34,779 nucleotides of DNA from positions 1 to 34,779 of IMG/VR virus record IMGVR_UViG_3300043449_002321. One strand, written 5' to 3'. This document shows positions 1 through 7,517 of the stretch, piece by piece (position 1 is the stretch's first letter; every line of letters starts with the position of its first letter). The notes beneath the pieces are model-generated. The model was given only the letters and a program-made list of their open reading frames with translations, made no database searches and had not been told where the DNA came from. The position numbers and the translations under genes are program-made. The DNA is from a virus.

Positions 1-483
1 ACTGGACATGGAGATAAGAATCCTTGGATAAAAGCAAGACGGCATTTGATACAATCAATTCCCGGTTGGTGGCGAGATCTTCCGACATTTAAGCTAGGTT
101 GGGACATCTATCATATGGCAGACGCTATGGACTATGAATGCCATGTATTGACAAAAGGCCCATACAAATACGAACAAGCATGGACTGAAAAAGTTCAGTG
201 TATCCGTAAGTGGTTCGGAGAAAAAGTAGATATAGATATCGTAGGCAAAGACAAAAAGCACCGATATGGGCGAGTGCTTGTCGATGATTATCCGCCTTAT
301 GTCTTAGGTTGGCTAGAACACCGACCAAGAGGCTTGGCAATTATGCCTGCACATTCATACAATGAAAATGTGAATCATCCAAATTTGATAAGATATGATG
401 GCTTTAATGCGGAAAGTGTTCAATCTGCTTTACGTGCGGCTAAAACTAGAAATCGAGGCGAACATTGGAAAGATTATCTTTGA
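1..483 (+). CDS. 5'(3')-deoxyribonucleotidase-like HAD protein, C-terminal part (5' end outside window)
   Basis: The reading frame is open from the first base, so the gene begins upstream and only about 160 residues are seen. The visible part resembles the C-terminal half of NT5C-type HAD nucleotidases, which remove phosphate from (deoxy)nucleoside monophosphates. It has a hydrophobic stretch ending in VLTKGP (HAD motif II, Thr), a conserved EKxxxIxxWFG-like segment, a lysine-containing GKDKK (motif III), and LVDDYPP (motif IV acidic pair). The N-terminal DxD nucleophile motif would lie outside the window. It could serve nucleotide-pool recycling during phage replication. An internal TTG at 46 is not the true start. 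Family call fairly good; exact substrate unknown. Confidence 0.65.
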   Translation, partial: TGHGDKNPWIKARRHLIQSIPGWWRDLPTFKLGWDIYHMADAMDYECHVLTKGPYKYEQAWTEKVQCIRKWFGEKVDIDIVGKDKKHRYGRVLVDDYPPYVLGWLEHRPRGLAIMPAHSYNENVNHPNLIRYDGFNAESVQSALRAAKTRNRGEHWKDYL

Positions 484-496
484 AAGAAAGGCATTT

Positions 497-1489
497 ATGC
501 GACTCCCTTTTTTGTTCTATTTTGTAAGTTCTATTTTGATTCTTGGGCTTCTTTCAGGAGCCTCTTATCACACGACTGAATATTTACAGTTTCGTAAACA
601 AGATAAAGAGGTCAACGTAAGTGGAGAGACTCAAGTAACTCCTGACTACGTTTTAGCTTCAGTCTTAATTTTGAATGGAAAAACTCAAGGGTCTGGCACA
701 ATTATATCACAGGGAGAAAAATGGTCTCTATTGTTAACTGCTGCTCACAACTTTACTGGTAAAATTGGTGGTAAATTTTGGGTGTACTATCCTGACGGGA
801 GTTACACAGAAGGGACGCTTATTGCATACGATGAGTCTAAAGATCTTGCTTTAGGTGCTGTAAACAGCAAAACAATTATTTCTCATACCTATATCCCTAC
901 GAAATTCGACCAAAATATGAACAATCTTTTTGGTGTGGGATATGCTGGCACCAAAGGCCCTTATCTAAAAGAACTTGTATACGAAGGCTCGTATTATAAT
1001 GCTCAAAGCAAGTACCGTTGGAGCCTGAATGTCTCAAAAGGCACGTTATGGGATGGAGACAGTGGTGGAGGAGTGTTTATTGACGGGGCTCTAATTGGAG
1101 TCACTAGTCAAAGAAATGCAACTGTACAAATTGGACCTGATGCTTATGCAAAGAAACTGTATGCTATTTCGCACAGCGAAATCTTAGATTTTCTTAAAGA
1201 AAATGCTTTTGACAAAAAGGAATGCGGAGATTATCTCAAGCCACCACCATCAAAGACGAATGACAAAAGACCTCCGCTTTGGAAGCCTAGTCCAAATATC
1301 CCCATTTACATAAAATCTGCTCAAGACAAACAAATTGAAGCTCTACAGAATGAAGTTGCTAGCATCAAAATTCAATTAAATGATTTGATTCAAAGCAAAA
1401 CCTCAATAGAGCCTTCGCCTGTTGAGCGTGAGATTTTAAAAGGCAATGATCTTTTGAAAAAACCATCAGATATTCTGGATAAAGAATAA
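497..1489 (+). CDS. membrane-anchored trypsin-like serine protease
   Basis: 330 residues. The ATG at 497 is preferred over an upstream ATG at 395 because it follows AAAGG six bases upstream and avoids a long overlap with the previous gene. Residues 4-23 form a hydrophobic signal-anchor. Residues about 50-235 show a chymotrypsin/HtrA-like fold with the full triad: His84 in TAAHNF, Asp116 in ESKDLAL, and Ser189 in GDSGGG. No PDZ domain is visible. The C-terminal third is proline-rich, then has a predicted coiled coil (about residues 275-302). The protein is probably exported or membrane-tethered and could act on host envelope or incoming proteins. The active site is seen; the target is unknown. 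Confidence 0.8.
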   Translation: MRLPFLFYFVSSILILGLLSGASYHTTEYLQFRKQDKEVNVSGETQVTPDYVLASVLILNGKTQGSGTIISQGEKWSLLLTAAHNFTGKIGGKFWVYYPDGSYTEGTLIAYDESKDLALGAVNSKTIISHTYIPTKFDQNMNNLFGVGYAGTKGPYLKELVYEGSYYNAQSKYRWSLNVSKGTLWDGDSGGGVFIDGALIGVTSQRNATVQIGPDAYAKKLYAISHSEILDFLKENAFDKKECGDYLKPPPSKTNDKRPPLWKPSPNIPIYIKSAQDKQIEALQNEVASIKIQLNDLIQSKTSIEPSPVEREILKGNDLLKKPSDILDKE

Positions 1490-1531
1490 TATTTGTAGCT
1501 CTCTATCTATCTTTAATGCGAGGAGAGCCCT

Positions 1532-2284
1532 ATGGGAATTATAATAAAAACTGAAGAACAAATTGATGGCATCCGTAAGGCTTGTCAGCTTGCTACTGAC
1601 GCTTTGGAGCATGGCGAGCAGTTCATTAAACCGGGAGTCACTACTGATTTCATTAACCAAGAGATTGAAGCTTACATCCGCAAATACGGAGGCATTCCTG
1701 CTCCTCTTGGTTATCATGGTTACCCAAAGGCTGTTTGTACAAGCCTCAATGAAGTTATTTGTCACGGTATTCCCAAGGCTGAAGATGTGCTTAAAGAAGG
1801 CGACATAATAAAAGTTGACGTATCTACCATTGTTGATGGTTACTACGGCGATACATGCAAAACCTTCCCTGTTGGCACCGTTTCAGAAGATGCTATGCGA
1901 CTATTGTCGGTTGCCAAGGACTGCCTTGACATAGGCATATCCCAAGTAAGACCAGATAATGAATTTGGATTGATTGGCAAATCAATCGCATCATATGCAA
2001 CATCTAGAGGCTATGGAGTTGTGTATCAATTTGTAGGACATGGAGTTGGTCTCAAATTTCATGAAGAACCCCAAGTAAACTACAGTGGCATTCCATATGA
2101 TTCAAGAAAAATGAAACCGGGCATGATATTCACAATTGAGCCTATGATTAATCAAGGATTAGCAGAAGCTGTAATTGACAAAGTCGATAAATGGACGGCA
2201 AGAACTGTTGATGGGAAGTTATCTGCACAATTTGAACACACAGTTTTGGTGACGCCCTATGGAACAGAAGTTCTCACGAGATGA
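1532..2284 (+). CDS. map: methionine aminopeptidase, type I
   Basis: 250 residues, normal length for a bacterial type Ia enzyme, which removes the initiator methionine from nascent proteins. All five metal ligands are recognisable: Asp96 and Asp107 (KVDVSTIVDGYYGDT), His170 (GHGVGL), Glu203 (FTIEPMI) and Glu235 (QFEHTV). The substrate-binding His78 (ICHGIP) is also present. It has a strong ribosome site (GAGGAGAG) before ATG 1532 and lies 42 bases after the protease gene, so the two may be co-transcribed. Map is essential in hosts; a phage copy may speed maturation of phage proteins or replace an inhibited host enzyme (inference). Confidence 0.93.
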   Translation: MGIIIKTEEQIDGIRKACQLATDALEHGEQFIKPGVTTDFINQEIEAYIRKYGGIPAPLGYHGYPKAVCTSLNEVICHGIPKAEDVLKEGDIIKVDVSTIVDGYYGDTCKTFPVGTVSEDAMRLLSVAKDCLDIGISQVRPDNEFGLIGKSIASYATSRGYGVVYQFVGHGVGLKFHEEPQVNYSGIPYDSRKMKPGMIFTIEPMINQGLAEAVIDKVDKWTARTVDGKLSAQFEHTVLVTPYGTEVLTR

Positions 2285-2356
2285 GTATATAATATGCTTA
2301 GTTCCAGAAACATCTCGCTTTAAATATATCTCATTAACTTGATTTAAGTTGAGATC

Positions 2357-2441
2357 AGCGGCAGTAGAGATGCAAAGCTGACCTAAGTTTAATTTAATAC
2401 TGCCGCTTTATGAGACCCTTGGAAAAACATCCAAGGGTCTC
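2357..2441 (+). ncRNA. structured intergenic element (two strong inverted repeats)
   Basis: The 187-base gap between map and the next gene contains a perfect 10-bp inverted repeat (2357-2366 with 2398-2407, 31-base loop) followed by a perfect 12-bp hairpin (2412-2423 with 2430-2441, loop AAAACA). The second hairpin looks like a terminator stem but has no T run after it. A TATAAT box lies at 2288-2293, without a convincing -35. This may be a small RNA, a structured leader of the 2472 gene, or a processing site. A TCAGC/GCTGA pairing (2355-2359 with 2376-2380) competes with the first helix, so alternative folds are possible. Confidence 0.45.
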
Positions 2442-2471
2442 GCCATATATAAAGGAAATAGGTGGTGAATT

Positions 2472-2867
2472 ATGCCTTTCGGTGAAAATGCAAACGTGCC
2501 TTCAACATGGTATAAATATGACTTTCCTTTGACAGAAGTTGAGAACGCACCTGTTCCTTCTAACGCAGATTACAGCCCTCAAAATTGTGCATGGCTTATA
2601 GAATTTTTTGCTGGACTTTGTGGTGTTGACTATTCTAGGGTTATTTTGCGGTATGAAAACAATACGCCGAACAACAAAGAAGATGATATCTATGTATCTC
2701 ATCCGATGGACAAAGAGTATTTTCCAGAGCTTAATGCGAAACTAAATTCCGAAGGTAAAAGTGTTGAACTGGCAATTTATGAATTGAAAGCAAAAGCCTC
2801 TGCAAGATTAAAACTCTTTGAAGAGAATAGCCCGGCTAACATTGAATACTTTCAACCGTTATCTTAA
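2472..2867 (+). CDS. hypothetical protein
   Basis: 131 residues, not recognised. It is preceded by an AGGTGG ribosome site and a 187-base structured gap. Aromatic-rich N-terminal half, acidic overall (many D/E), with a helical lysine/alanine-rich segment near residues 105-120. No signal peptide or membrane segment is seen. Its stop overlaps by four bases the stop of the convergent gene at 2864-3403, which marks a tight tail-to-tail junction with no terminator hairpin visible between them. Confidence 0.7.
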   Translation: MPFGENANVPSTWYKYDFPLTEVENAPVPSNADYSPQNCAWLIEFFAGLCGVDYSRVILRYENNTPNNKEDDIYVSHPMDKEYFPELNAKLNSEGKSVELAIYELKAKASARLKLFEENSPANIEYFQPLS

Positions 2868-3403
2868 AAACCTTCACGTTGCCAATTGATAATTTGATCA
2901 GATTTTACTTGTCTCGAAGTAAAGAATGGCATGGCATTAACTCGCTGAGAAAATCTTTCTCGCCAATTCGGACCAAAGCGGTTAGACATTCTTTCCTCCC
3001 ACATAACACGTTTTTCATCAGTAGTCATGCCCGAATAAGAATCCCTGTCAGGTAATGGACCTGAAATGCCATACAAGACCATTACTTCATCGCTTATTAC
3101 TCCTCGTTGATGAAGTTGATTCATCTTGAGAGATAGCTCAGTTTCTCTATTAGCGTGCCTAGCAACAAACTGCTGTTGTCTTAGTCTTGTTGTGCGATCA
3201 TCAGACCATCTTTTGAACTCGTCAAAAGTTTGACGAGCATCTTCAGTTAGTTCATCTCTGCTGATTCTTCCCAAAATAGCATGGCAAAGAGGAATGTTTT
3301 CTTCATTTTGTATTTTGGCAATGTAACGATCAGCTTCGTCAGCAGGTATGTCAGGATATCTGCTTAGCATAGTCAAAATTGTCGTATCATTTGTAGAACT
3401 CAA
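2864..3403 (-). CDS. hypothetical protein with C-terminal WxxEGF tag
   Basis: 179 residues, helical and charged, not recognised. It starts with TTG at 3403; this is supported by the GGAGG about five bases upstream and by a TTGA overlap with the stop of the preceding minus-strand gene, so the pair is translationally coupled. The N-terminal 100 residues are rich in D, E and R (coiled or helical-bundle character). It ends in NWQREGF, one of five proteins in the window whose last residues follow W-x-x-[E/H]-G-F. No enzymatic motif is visible. Confidence 0.7.
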   Translation of the reverse strand: MSSTNDTTILTMLSRYPDIPADEADRYIAKIQNEENIPLCHAILGRISRDELTEDARQTFDEFKRWSDDRTTRLRQQQFVARHANRETELSLKMNQLHQRGVISDEVMVLYGISGPLPDRDSYSGMTTDEKRVMWEERMSNRFGPNWRERFSQRVNAMPFFTSRQVKSDQIINWQREGF

Positions 3404-3756
3404 AATCCCTCCTGATGCCAGTTTATAGATAGTTCAGAAAGTTGTTTTGACGAAAATTCATATGAAACACATAGACAATGTTCGCCGGGATCTTTTTCCC
3501 AATACAAAATTGGAGTCTTTTCAGTGGGTACAAAATAACCAAATAAAGCCTTGTTTTTGGGCTTTCCTATAGTTGTGAAAGCAATTTCTCTTTCATTTTT
3601 CAAATAAAAAGTTTGAGTCAACTTTGTTCCACTGTATACCATGCCCGTCAAATTTTTAGCAGGGCTATTTTCGCAAGGTTCATAAATTACCTTAAAATAG
3701 CTGTCTAGCTTATCTTTGTGATGTTCGTGTAAAAATTCGTTTAAAATAAGGTCCAT
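3400..3756 (-). CDS. hypothetical protein with C-terminal WxxEGF tag
   Basis: 118 residues, probably beta-rich, not recognised. It is first of a two-gene minus-strand unit: its stop overlaps the TTG start of the next gene, and its last codons (for EGF) at the same time supply that gene's ribosome site. It ends in NWHQEGF. The start at 3756 lacks an obvious ribosome site. Body sequence does not resemble the downstream partner, so the shared C-terminus is unlikely to reflect a recent duplication of the whole gene. Confidence 0.65.
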   Translation of the reverse strand: MDLILNEFLHEHHKDKLDSYFKVIYEPCENSPAKNLTGMVYSGTKLTQTFYLKNEREIAFTTIGKPKNKALFGYFVPTEKTPILYWEKDPGEHCLCVSYEFSSKQLSELSINWHQEGF

Positions 3757-3806
3757 AATGATACATTCCCATACTATTAACCCTTATGCTAACAATTATT
3801 TGAGGA

Positions 3807-4055
3807 ATGTACAAACACATTCATAAAACCATGCTTGAACGAGAAGACTATTACATAGAAAATGGCAAATTTGTGCTTACCGAACAATATCTTAAAAAAA
3901 GAGGGTATTGTTGTAAAAATGGATGTCGTCATTGCCCATACATATCAAAAACAAGCGGTATAAATAAGTTGGAGAATAACAATGGCAACAAACTTAGAAG
4001 CAATGAAGAAAGTCAGCCGACTTGCCTTAATGAAGGAGATAGTCGAAAAAACTAA
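3807..4055 (+). CDS. DUF5522-like small cysteine-rich protein
   Basis: 82 residues. Residues about 10-45 match what I remember of the DUF5522 family: a YYIENG..VLTEQYL lead, then KRGYCCKNGCRHCPY, with a four-cysteine C-C-x4-C-x2-C pattern suggesting a metal site. The family is of unknown function in bacteria. The start is uncertain: ATG 3807 has GAGGA almost touching it; ATG 3831 is an alternative. The last 25 codons overlap the next gene in another frame and are probably not conserved, since family members usually end soon after CPY. Confidence 0.6.
   Translation: MYKHIHKTMLEREDYYIENGKFVLTEQYLKKRGYCCKNGCRHCPYISKTSGINKLENNNGNKLRSNEESQPTCLNEGDSRKN
3959..3966 (+). promoter_or_regulatory. TATAAATA box (possible T4-type late promoter)
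   Basis: TATAAATA lies 15 bases before the ATG of the 3982 gene and is identical to the T4 late promoter core. It sits inside the end of the DUF5522-like frame. In sequence this AT-rich, a few such octamers are expected by chance, so position and the sigma-like gene at 16973-17542 are the only support. Confidence 0.3.
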
Positions 4056-4911
4056 GAGTTGCGGTTTGATCTGGAATCAGATTTCTCCTAGTCAATACTT
4101 AGCTAGATATTTGGATTACGACTTTTTTGTGGCTAGAACCAGCCCTAAGATTTACAATTTTGATGTTTTGAAAGACGGTAAAATGTATAGAAGTTACAAC
4201 TCTTCCACCCAAGAAGGAGTTGATATTTTGTTCAATGAAATTGAATTGTCATATGGAGACAACAACATTGAAAAGTTCAAGAACTTGGGGAATTTCTTAG
4301 GACGACTTGGCAATTGTCACGGCGTGATTACGAATGTGTACACAATTCCAATCCTTGGTTATGGAGTTCTTGGTGGAGGAGATGTCGAAGAGGAACAACT
4401 AAGACCTCTTGGTTCTCCTGCTACACTCACACCAATTTCGCTTACCTTTGGTCCCAGTCCATCTCCTTGGACAGGATCACTATCAGACATTGCGACAAAC
4501 GATGCTGGTGCAACCTATATTCGTCAAGAAATTTCTGGTGAGTTTCCGACTAACTGGGGATATGCATTTTTAGAATTTGACATTAGTCCAGTTATAAATT
4601 TAATACCGCCTTACACCATTAGAATACAAGTGTCACATAAACGAGAAGCAAATAATGGTGTTTATTTAAATTTAGACCTTTTGATAAATGGGGCCATTGT
4701 TTTTAGTAAAGCAGAAGAGGATAGCTATGAAAGCACCACTAGTTTTGTGCTAGAAGATACGGGTTTACAATTAGCGGCGGCAGGTCCGACTTACTTGGAT
4801 TCTGTGATCTTAAGACTATACATGTTTACAAACACGGGAAACCTTGATCCAAGAGCAATTCAAATTGATTATGCGACAGTATCCTTAAATGGATACGAAC
4901 AAATCACTTAA
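3982..4911 (+). CDS. two-domain protein: shared N-terminal domain plus beta-rich (tail/adhesin-like) domain
   Basis: 309 residues; start supported by TTGGAG eight bases upstream. Residues about 12-112 align with nearly all of the protein encoded at 25620-25967: both have E-K-x-K-S-C-G-[ML]-[LI]-W near the start, then P-x-x-Y, and an LF-x-[ED]-I-E segment ending in a conserved C-H pair. The remaining 195 residues are Pro/Gly/Thr/Ser-rich with alternating hydrophobics, typical of a beta-sandwich as in phage fibre, decoration or carbohydrate-binding domains. I infer a virion or adhesin role. A TATAAATA box lies just upstream. Function not recognised by family. Confidence 0.65.
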   Translation: MATNLEAMKKVSRLALMKEIVEKTKSCGLIWNQISPSQYLARYLDYDFFVARTSPKIYNFDVLKDGKMYRSYNSSTQEGVDILFNEIELSYGDNNIEKFKNLGNFLGRLGNCHGVITNVYTIPILGYGVLGGGDVEEEQLRPLGSPATLTPISLTFGPSPSPWTGSLSDIATNDAGATYIRQEISGEFPTNWGYAFLEFDISPVINLIPPYTIRIQVSHKREANNGVYLNLDLLINGAIVFSKAEEDSYESTTSFVLEDTGLQLAAAGPTYLDSVILRLYMFTNTGNLDPRAIQIDYATVSLNGYEQIT

Positions 4912-6019
4912 TTCCCAAAGTGTCGCAGAATAAGTTTCCAGCCTTGATAATCTCGTCGGCTCCCTGCAAACCCTGCAACATCCAGCGATTTTTCTTTGCT
5001 TCAAAAAATTCAATGCCATGCAAGGCACCAAACATCTCGCCAACAATTTTCGCATTAGTGTCAGTATCGCCCCCAGCATTAGCCGTCTCGATGACTGATT
5101 CAAAGCTAGACGGTTTGCGTAAGAACATGGCATAAGAAAACGGCAAAGAATCATAAACGTAGCATGATCCGCCGCCATATTCATCTGCAATAGACTGAAC
5201 ACTTCGATCAGATTTTTCTTGTTTGATCACAGACATTACTAGTTTGGTAATTCTGTCTTTGATTTGATCTTCCGTATCTGTAAGGTGAGATGCATCCCAT
5301 TGTAAGTGTTGGTAATTTTCGTTGCATTTCCAGTCGTAAGCATCGAGCAAACAGTAAGCAAATGAATTTCCCCTAAACCTTTTTGGATCAGTTTGCAGCA
5401 TGTATTGCAAGGCTAAGCAATGCAAAATTCCAGATTCTGCTGCCATCTGAGTTCGATGAGTCATAGCAGCAAAATCAATGACAGATTGGTAAAATCTAAA
5501 ATCTGGAGGCATACAATCATCAATTCTAGATGCGATCAGAGCAGCCAATGGGGCACATTTCATGGGAACCCCATTGCCTGTGCCTCTGGTTGTATTGTCA
5601 GTTTTGCCGCTGTCCCTCCACGAAACACCATCTTTAAGTCGATTGATTGCTTCAACAGTAGTGTATCCCCATCCAGCAATTGACTCTTTCATTGCCTGCA
5701 CATGAGCGTTGGCTATGCCTTCAAGAATCCGATCAAATGATTTCTCAGCTAAAGCAGAGGCGTGCCCTTGAATAATGCCATTCAAGGTGGCCATCGTCAG
5801 TTGAGTGTCATCTGTGGTTGACCCCGCAGGCATATAAGTCTTCTTGGGGTCATCGCAGCATGGATCTGCTGTGAACCACTTATGATTTACAGGATCAAGG
5901 TATTTTTCAACTCTACCAAACGTCTTTGCTATTTGCTCAGGCGTCCATGTTTCAACGGGCATACCAAGAGCATCCCCGACAGCACCGCCGACCAACATCC
6001 CAAGTACTTTGTTTCGCAT
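4904..6019 (-). CDS. ADP-ribosylglycohydrolase (DraG/ARH family)
   Basis: 371 residues. Residues 1-25 carry the family opening (GMLVGGAVGDALGMPVE). A first metal cluster is seen at residues 67-73 (STTDDTQ), a substrate-loop GNGVPMK near 145-152, an HRTQ..ES segment near 190, and the second metal cluster GGDTDTNAKIVG near residue 320. These are the residues that bind two Mg ions in the family, which removes ADP-ribose from proteins or other acceptors. It is a monocistronic minus-strand gene with its own promoter (6050-6079) and converges on the 3982 gene with an 8-base overlap. It may reverse host ADP-ribosylation-based defence or regulate a phage ADP-ribosylation step (inference). Confidence 0.9.
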   Translation of the reverse strand: MRNKVLGMLVGGAVGDALGMPVETWTPEQIAKTFGRVEKYLDPVNHKWFTADPCCDDPKKTYMPAGSTTDDTQLTMATLNGIIQGHASALAEKSFDRILEGIANAHVQAMKESIAGWGYTTVEAINRLKDGVSWRDSGKTDNTTRGTGNGVPMKCAPLAALIASRIDDCMPPDFRFYQSVIDFAAMTHRTQMAAESGILHCLALQYMLQTDPKRFRGNSFAYCLLDAYDWKCNENYQHLQWDASHLTDTEDQIKDRITKLVMSVIKQEKSDRSVQSIADEYGGGSCYVYDSLPFSYAMFLRKPSSFESVIETANAGGDTDTNAKIVGEMFGALHGIEFFEAKKNRWMLQGLQGADEIIKAGNLFCDTLGIK

Positions 6020-6049
6020 GTTTGCTTTCTAATTGAATGAATCCATTAA

Positions 6050-6079
6050 ATTATACTGACTTTAATCGGCTGGATTCAA
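6050..6079 (-). promoter_or_regulatory. sigma70-type promoter for the ADP-ribosylglycohydrolase gene
   Basis: Read on the minus strand: TTGAAT (6079-6074), an 18-base spacer, and a perfect TATAAT (6055-6050), 31 bases before the ATG at 6019. Host-polymerase-type promoter suggests early expression. Confidence 0.6.
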
Positions 6080-6097
6080 GGTAAAATGGCTGCAAAT

Positions 6098-6128
6098 AAA
6101 AAAGGCAGGCCAATCATTTGGCCTGCCT
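6098..6128 (-). terminator. rho-independent terminator after the secreted-protein gene
   Basis: On the minus strand, AGGCAGGCCA and its complement form a stem around ATGAT, followed by a T6 run. It lies 31 bases beyond the stop of the minus-strand gene at 6159-6509 and ends its transcript. Confidence 0.8.
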
Positions 6129-6158
6129 AGAAGAAACTGTTGTGTTGTGAAAAGTCAC

Positions 6159-6509
6159 TTAGCGATAACGGCGGCAACAATACCACATACCGTTACTTCC
6201 TTGGGCATAGCCCACATCGACCGTTGCCATGCCACTTCTAGCGAAACAGCAATTGTTGTAGGCGGCATCAGGCGTAGAGCCACTGCCGCAACCTTCAAAA
6301 CCGCTATTTCCTCCAAAATGACCTACACGATTAAGGCGAGCCATAATGTTGGCAACACCTTGTGCAGTAGATGCTTCGCTGTAAGCAACATTGCTAGAAC
6401 TAGCATTGCTGTAGGTGTTGTAGCTTCCTCTCCTGAACCACGGCTTGGCAAAAGCCGAAGTCGAGAAAAAACAAACAATCAGAGCGGCGAAAACGATCCT
6501 TCTGAACAT
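6159..6509 (-). CDS. small secreted protein resembling a planctomycete family
   Basis: 116 residues starting at ATG 6509, which follows a perfect AGGAGG five bases upstream; an in-frame GTG at 6527 is less likely. Residues 1-20 form a clear signal peptide ending in SAFA. The mature part has a Ser/Tyr-rich linker, then a ~70-residue domain: A-x-x-MAR, V-G-H-F-G-G, F-E-G-x-G, a C-C-F segment, a G-x-A-Q-G segment and a terminal CCRRYR. I remember very similar small exported proteins as common in Planctomycetes. It has its own terminator at 6098-6128. It is probably a gene taken from the host, acting outside the cytoplasm; its role is unknown. Confidence 0.7.
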   Translation of the reverse strand: MFRRIVFAALIVCFFSTSAFAKPWFRRGSYNTYSNASSSNVAYSEASTAQGVANIMARLNRVGHFGGNSGFEGCGSGSTPDAAYNNCCFARSGMATVDVGYAQGSNGMWYCCRRYR

Positions 6510-6588
6510 AACACTCCTCCTAGACACGGAAACAAAAACTGGCCTCGTTCGACCAACCAGAACAATTTACGCCTATTCATGAGGCTGG

Positions 6589-7275
6589 TCAAGTAAGGGG
6601 TGCTGACATATGTACAATTTGATGGAAGGGTATATTTAATCCACGTAAAATAGATAACTTTTTAGTTTGCGTATCTAGTTCAAGAAATAAAAAATCTAGA
6701 TACTCTAAACCCTTATGGTCAGTGGTTTTACGTCCAAAATTCCACTGCTTTAAAGTGCTTACATCAGCTATAGCCAATTGGAGAGAATTTTTATTTGTTT
6801 TTACTGTGGAATATGCTGTTAGTGCCACAGGATCGGTTTTGTTTAGCTTCCAGTATTTTCTTGGCTCATGTAGTTTTGTTCCATATTCATCGCAATCTAG
6901 AAGGTATTCTCCTGTGCTATCATTTGCTTTGGTCTCGAATTCACTTTCGCAAATCTTTTGCTGAAAAACCTGAAGGAGCATGGCCTGTGCTGCAAATTCA
7001 TGTTCAATATGTTTTTGAACTCTAAGCCTTAACTGATGTTCGGTCTGCAAGGCAAGACAAGTGCCAATTAAATGATAATCAATATATTGAATTTCATCGG
7101 CACTATGGCAAACACTAACTGAATTCAAAACCATGCCTATGTTCTTGAAGTCTTCTTCTTGCGGAAAAACAAAAATCTCTCCAGTTTTTGCATCTAGGGG
7201 ATTTTGATCGCCGCTGACAAGTTTTTTATATATTTTCTTAGATTTTTCATCCAATGAAATCATGCTGCACTCCAT
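6589..7275 (-). CDS. hypothetical protein
   Basis: About 228 residues from ATG 7275, which has AAGG eight bases upstream. The frame stays open to a TTG at 7356 that lacks a ribosome site, so the longer form is possible. Mixed alpha/beta, charged. A cysteine/histidine-containing helical middle (near HQLRLRVQKHIEHEF) is the main visible feature. No known catalytic motif is recognised. It lies divergently from the uvsW-like gene and is the neighbour upstream of the secreted-protein gene on the same strand. Confidence 0.6.
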   Translation of the reverse strand: MECSMISLDEKSKKIYKKLVSGDQNPLDAKTGEIFVFPQEEDFKNIGMVLNSVSVCHSADEIQYIDYHLIGTCLALQTEHQLRLRVQKHIEHEFAAQAMLLQVFQQKICESEFETKANDSTGEYLLDCDEYGTKLHEPRKYWKLNKTDPVALTAYSTVKTNKNSLQLAIADVSTLKQWNFGRKTTDHKGLEYLDFLFLELDTQTKKLSILRGLNIPFHQIVHMSAPLT

Positions 7276-7460
7276 TACAGAGCCTTGAGATGGGTCAGAT
7301 CTAGAAAGAGGGAATTTTCTCCTCTTGAGCACGGCTAAATACAAGCCAACGTCCAAGTTTAGGTTCGCAATTTACGATGGTCAATGGTGATGAAAAAGTA
7401 ATTCACAGCTTTCTTTTTCGATCCTCAAGCCATAAAGTTTTTAAGTTCGAAAGGTTTGAT

Positions 7461-7490
7461 TTGCTTAAATACCCTCTCTTATTGTATAAT
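7461..7490 (+). promoter_or_regulatory. sigma70-type promoter for the uvsW-like gene
   Basis: TTGCTT (7461-7466), an 18-base spacer and a perfect TATAAT (7485-7490), 27 bases before the ATG at 7518. It would use unmodified host RNA polymerase. Confidence 0.55.
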
Positions 7491-7517
7491 TACTTTGATA
7501 CTAAAGGGTATTAAATC

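Noticed and set aside
4885-5202. Open frames inside the ADP-ribosylglycohydrolase and other large genes
   Set aside because: They lie fully within well-supported genes in other frames, without ribosome sites or recognisable domains.
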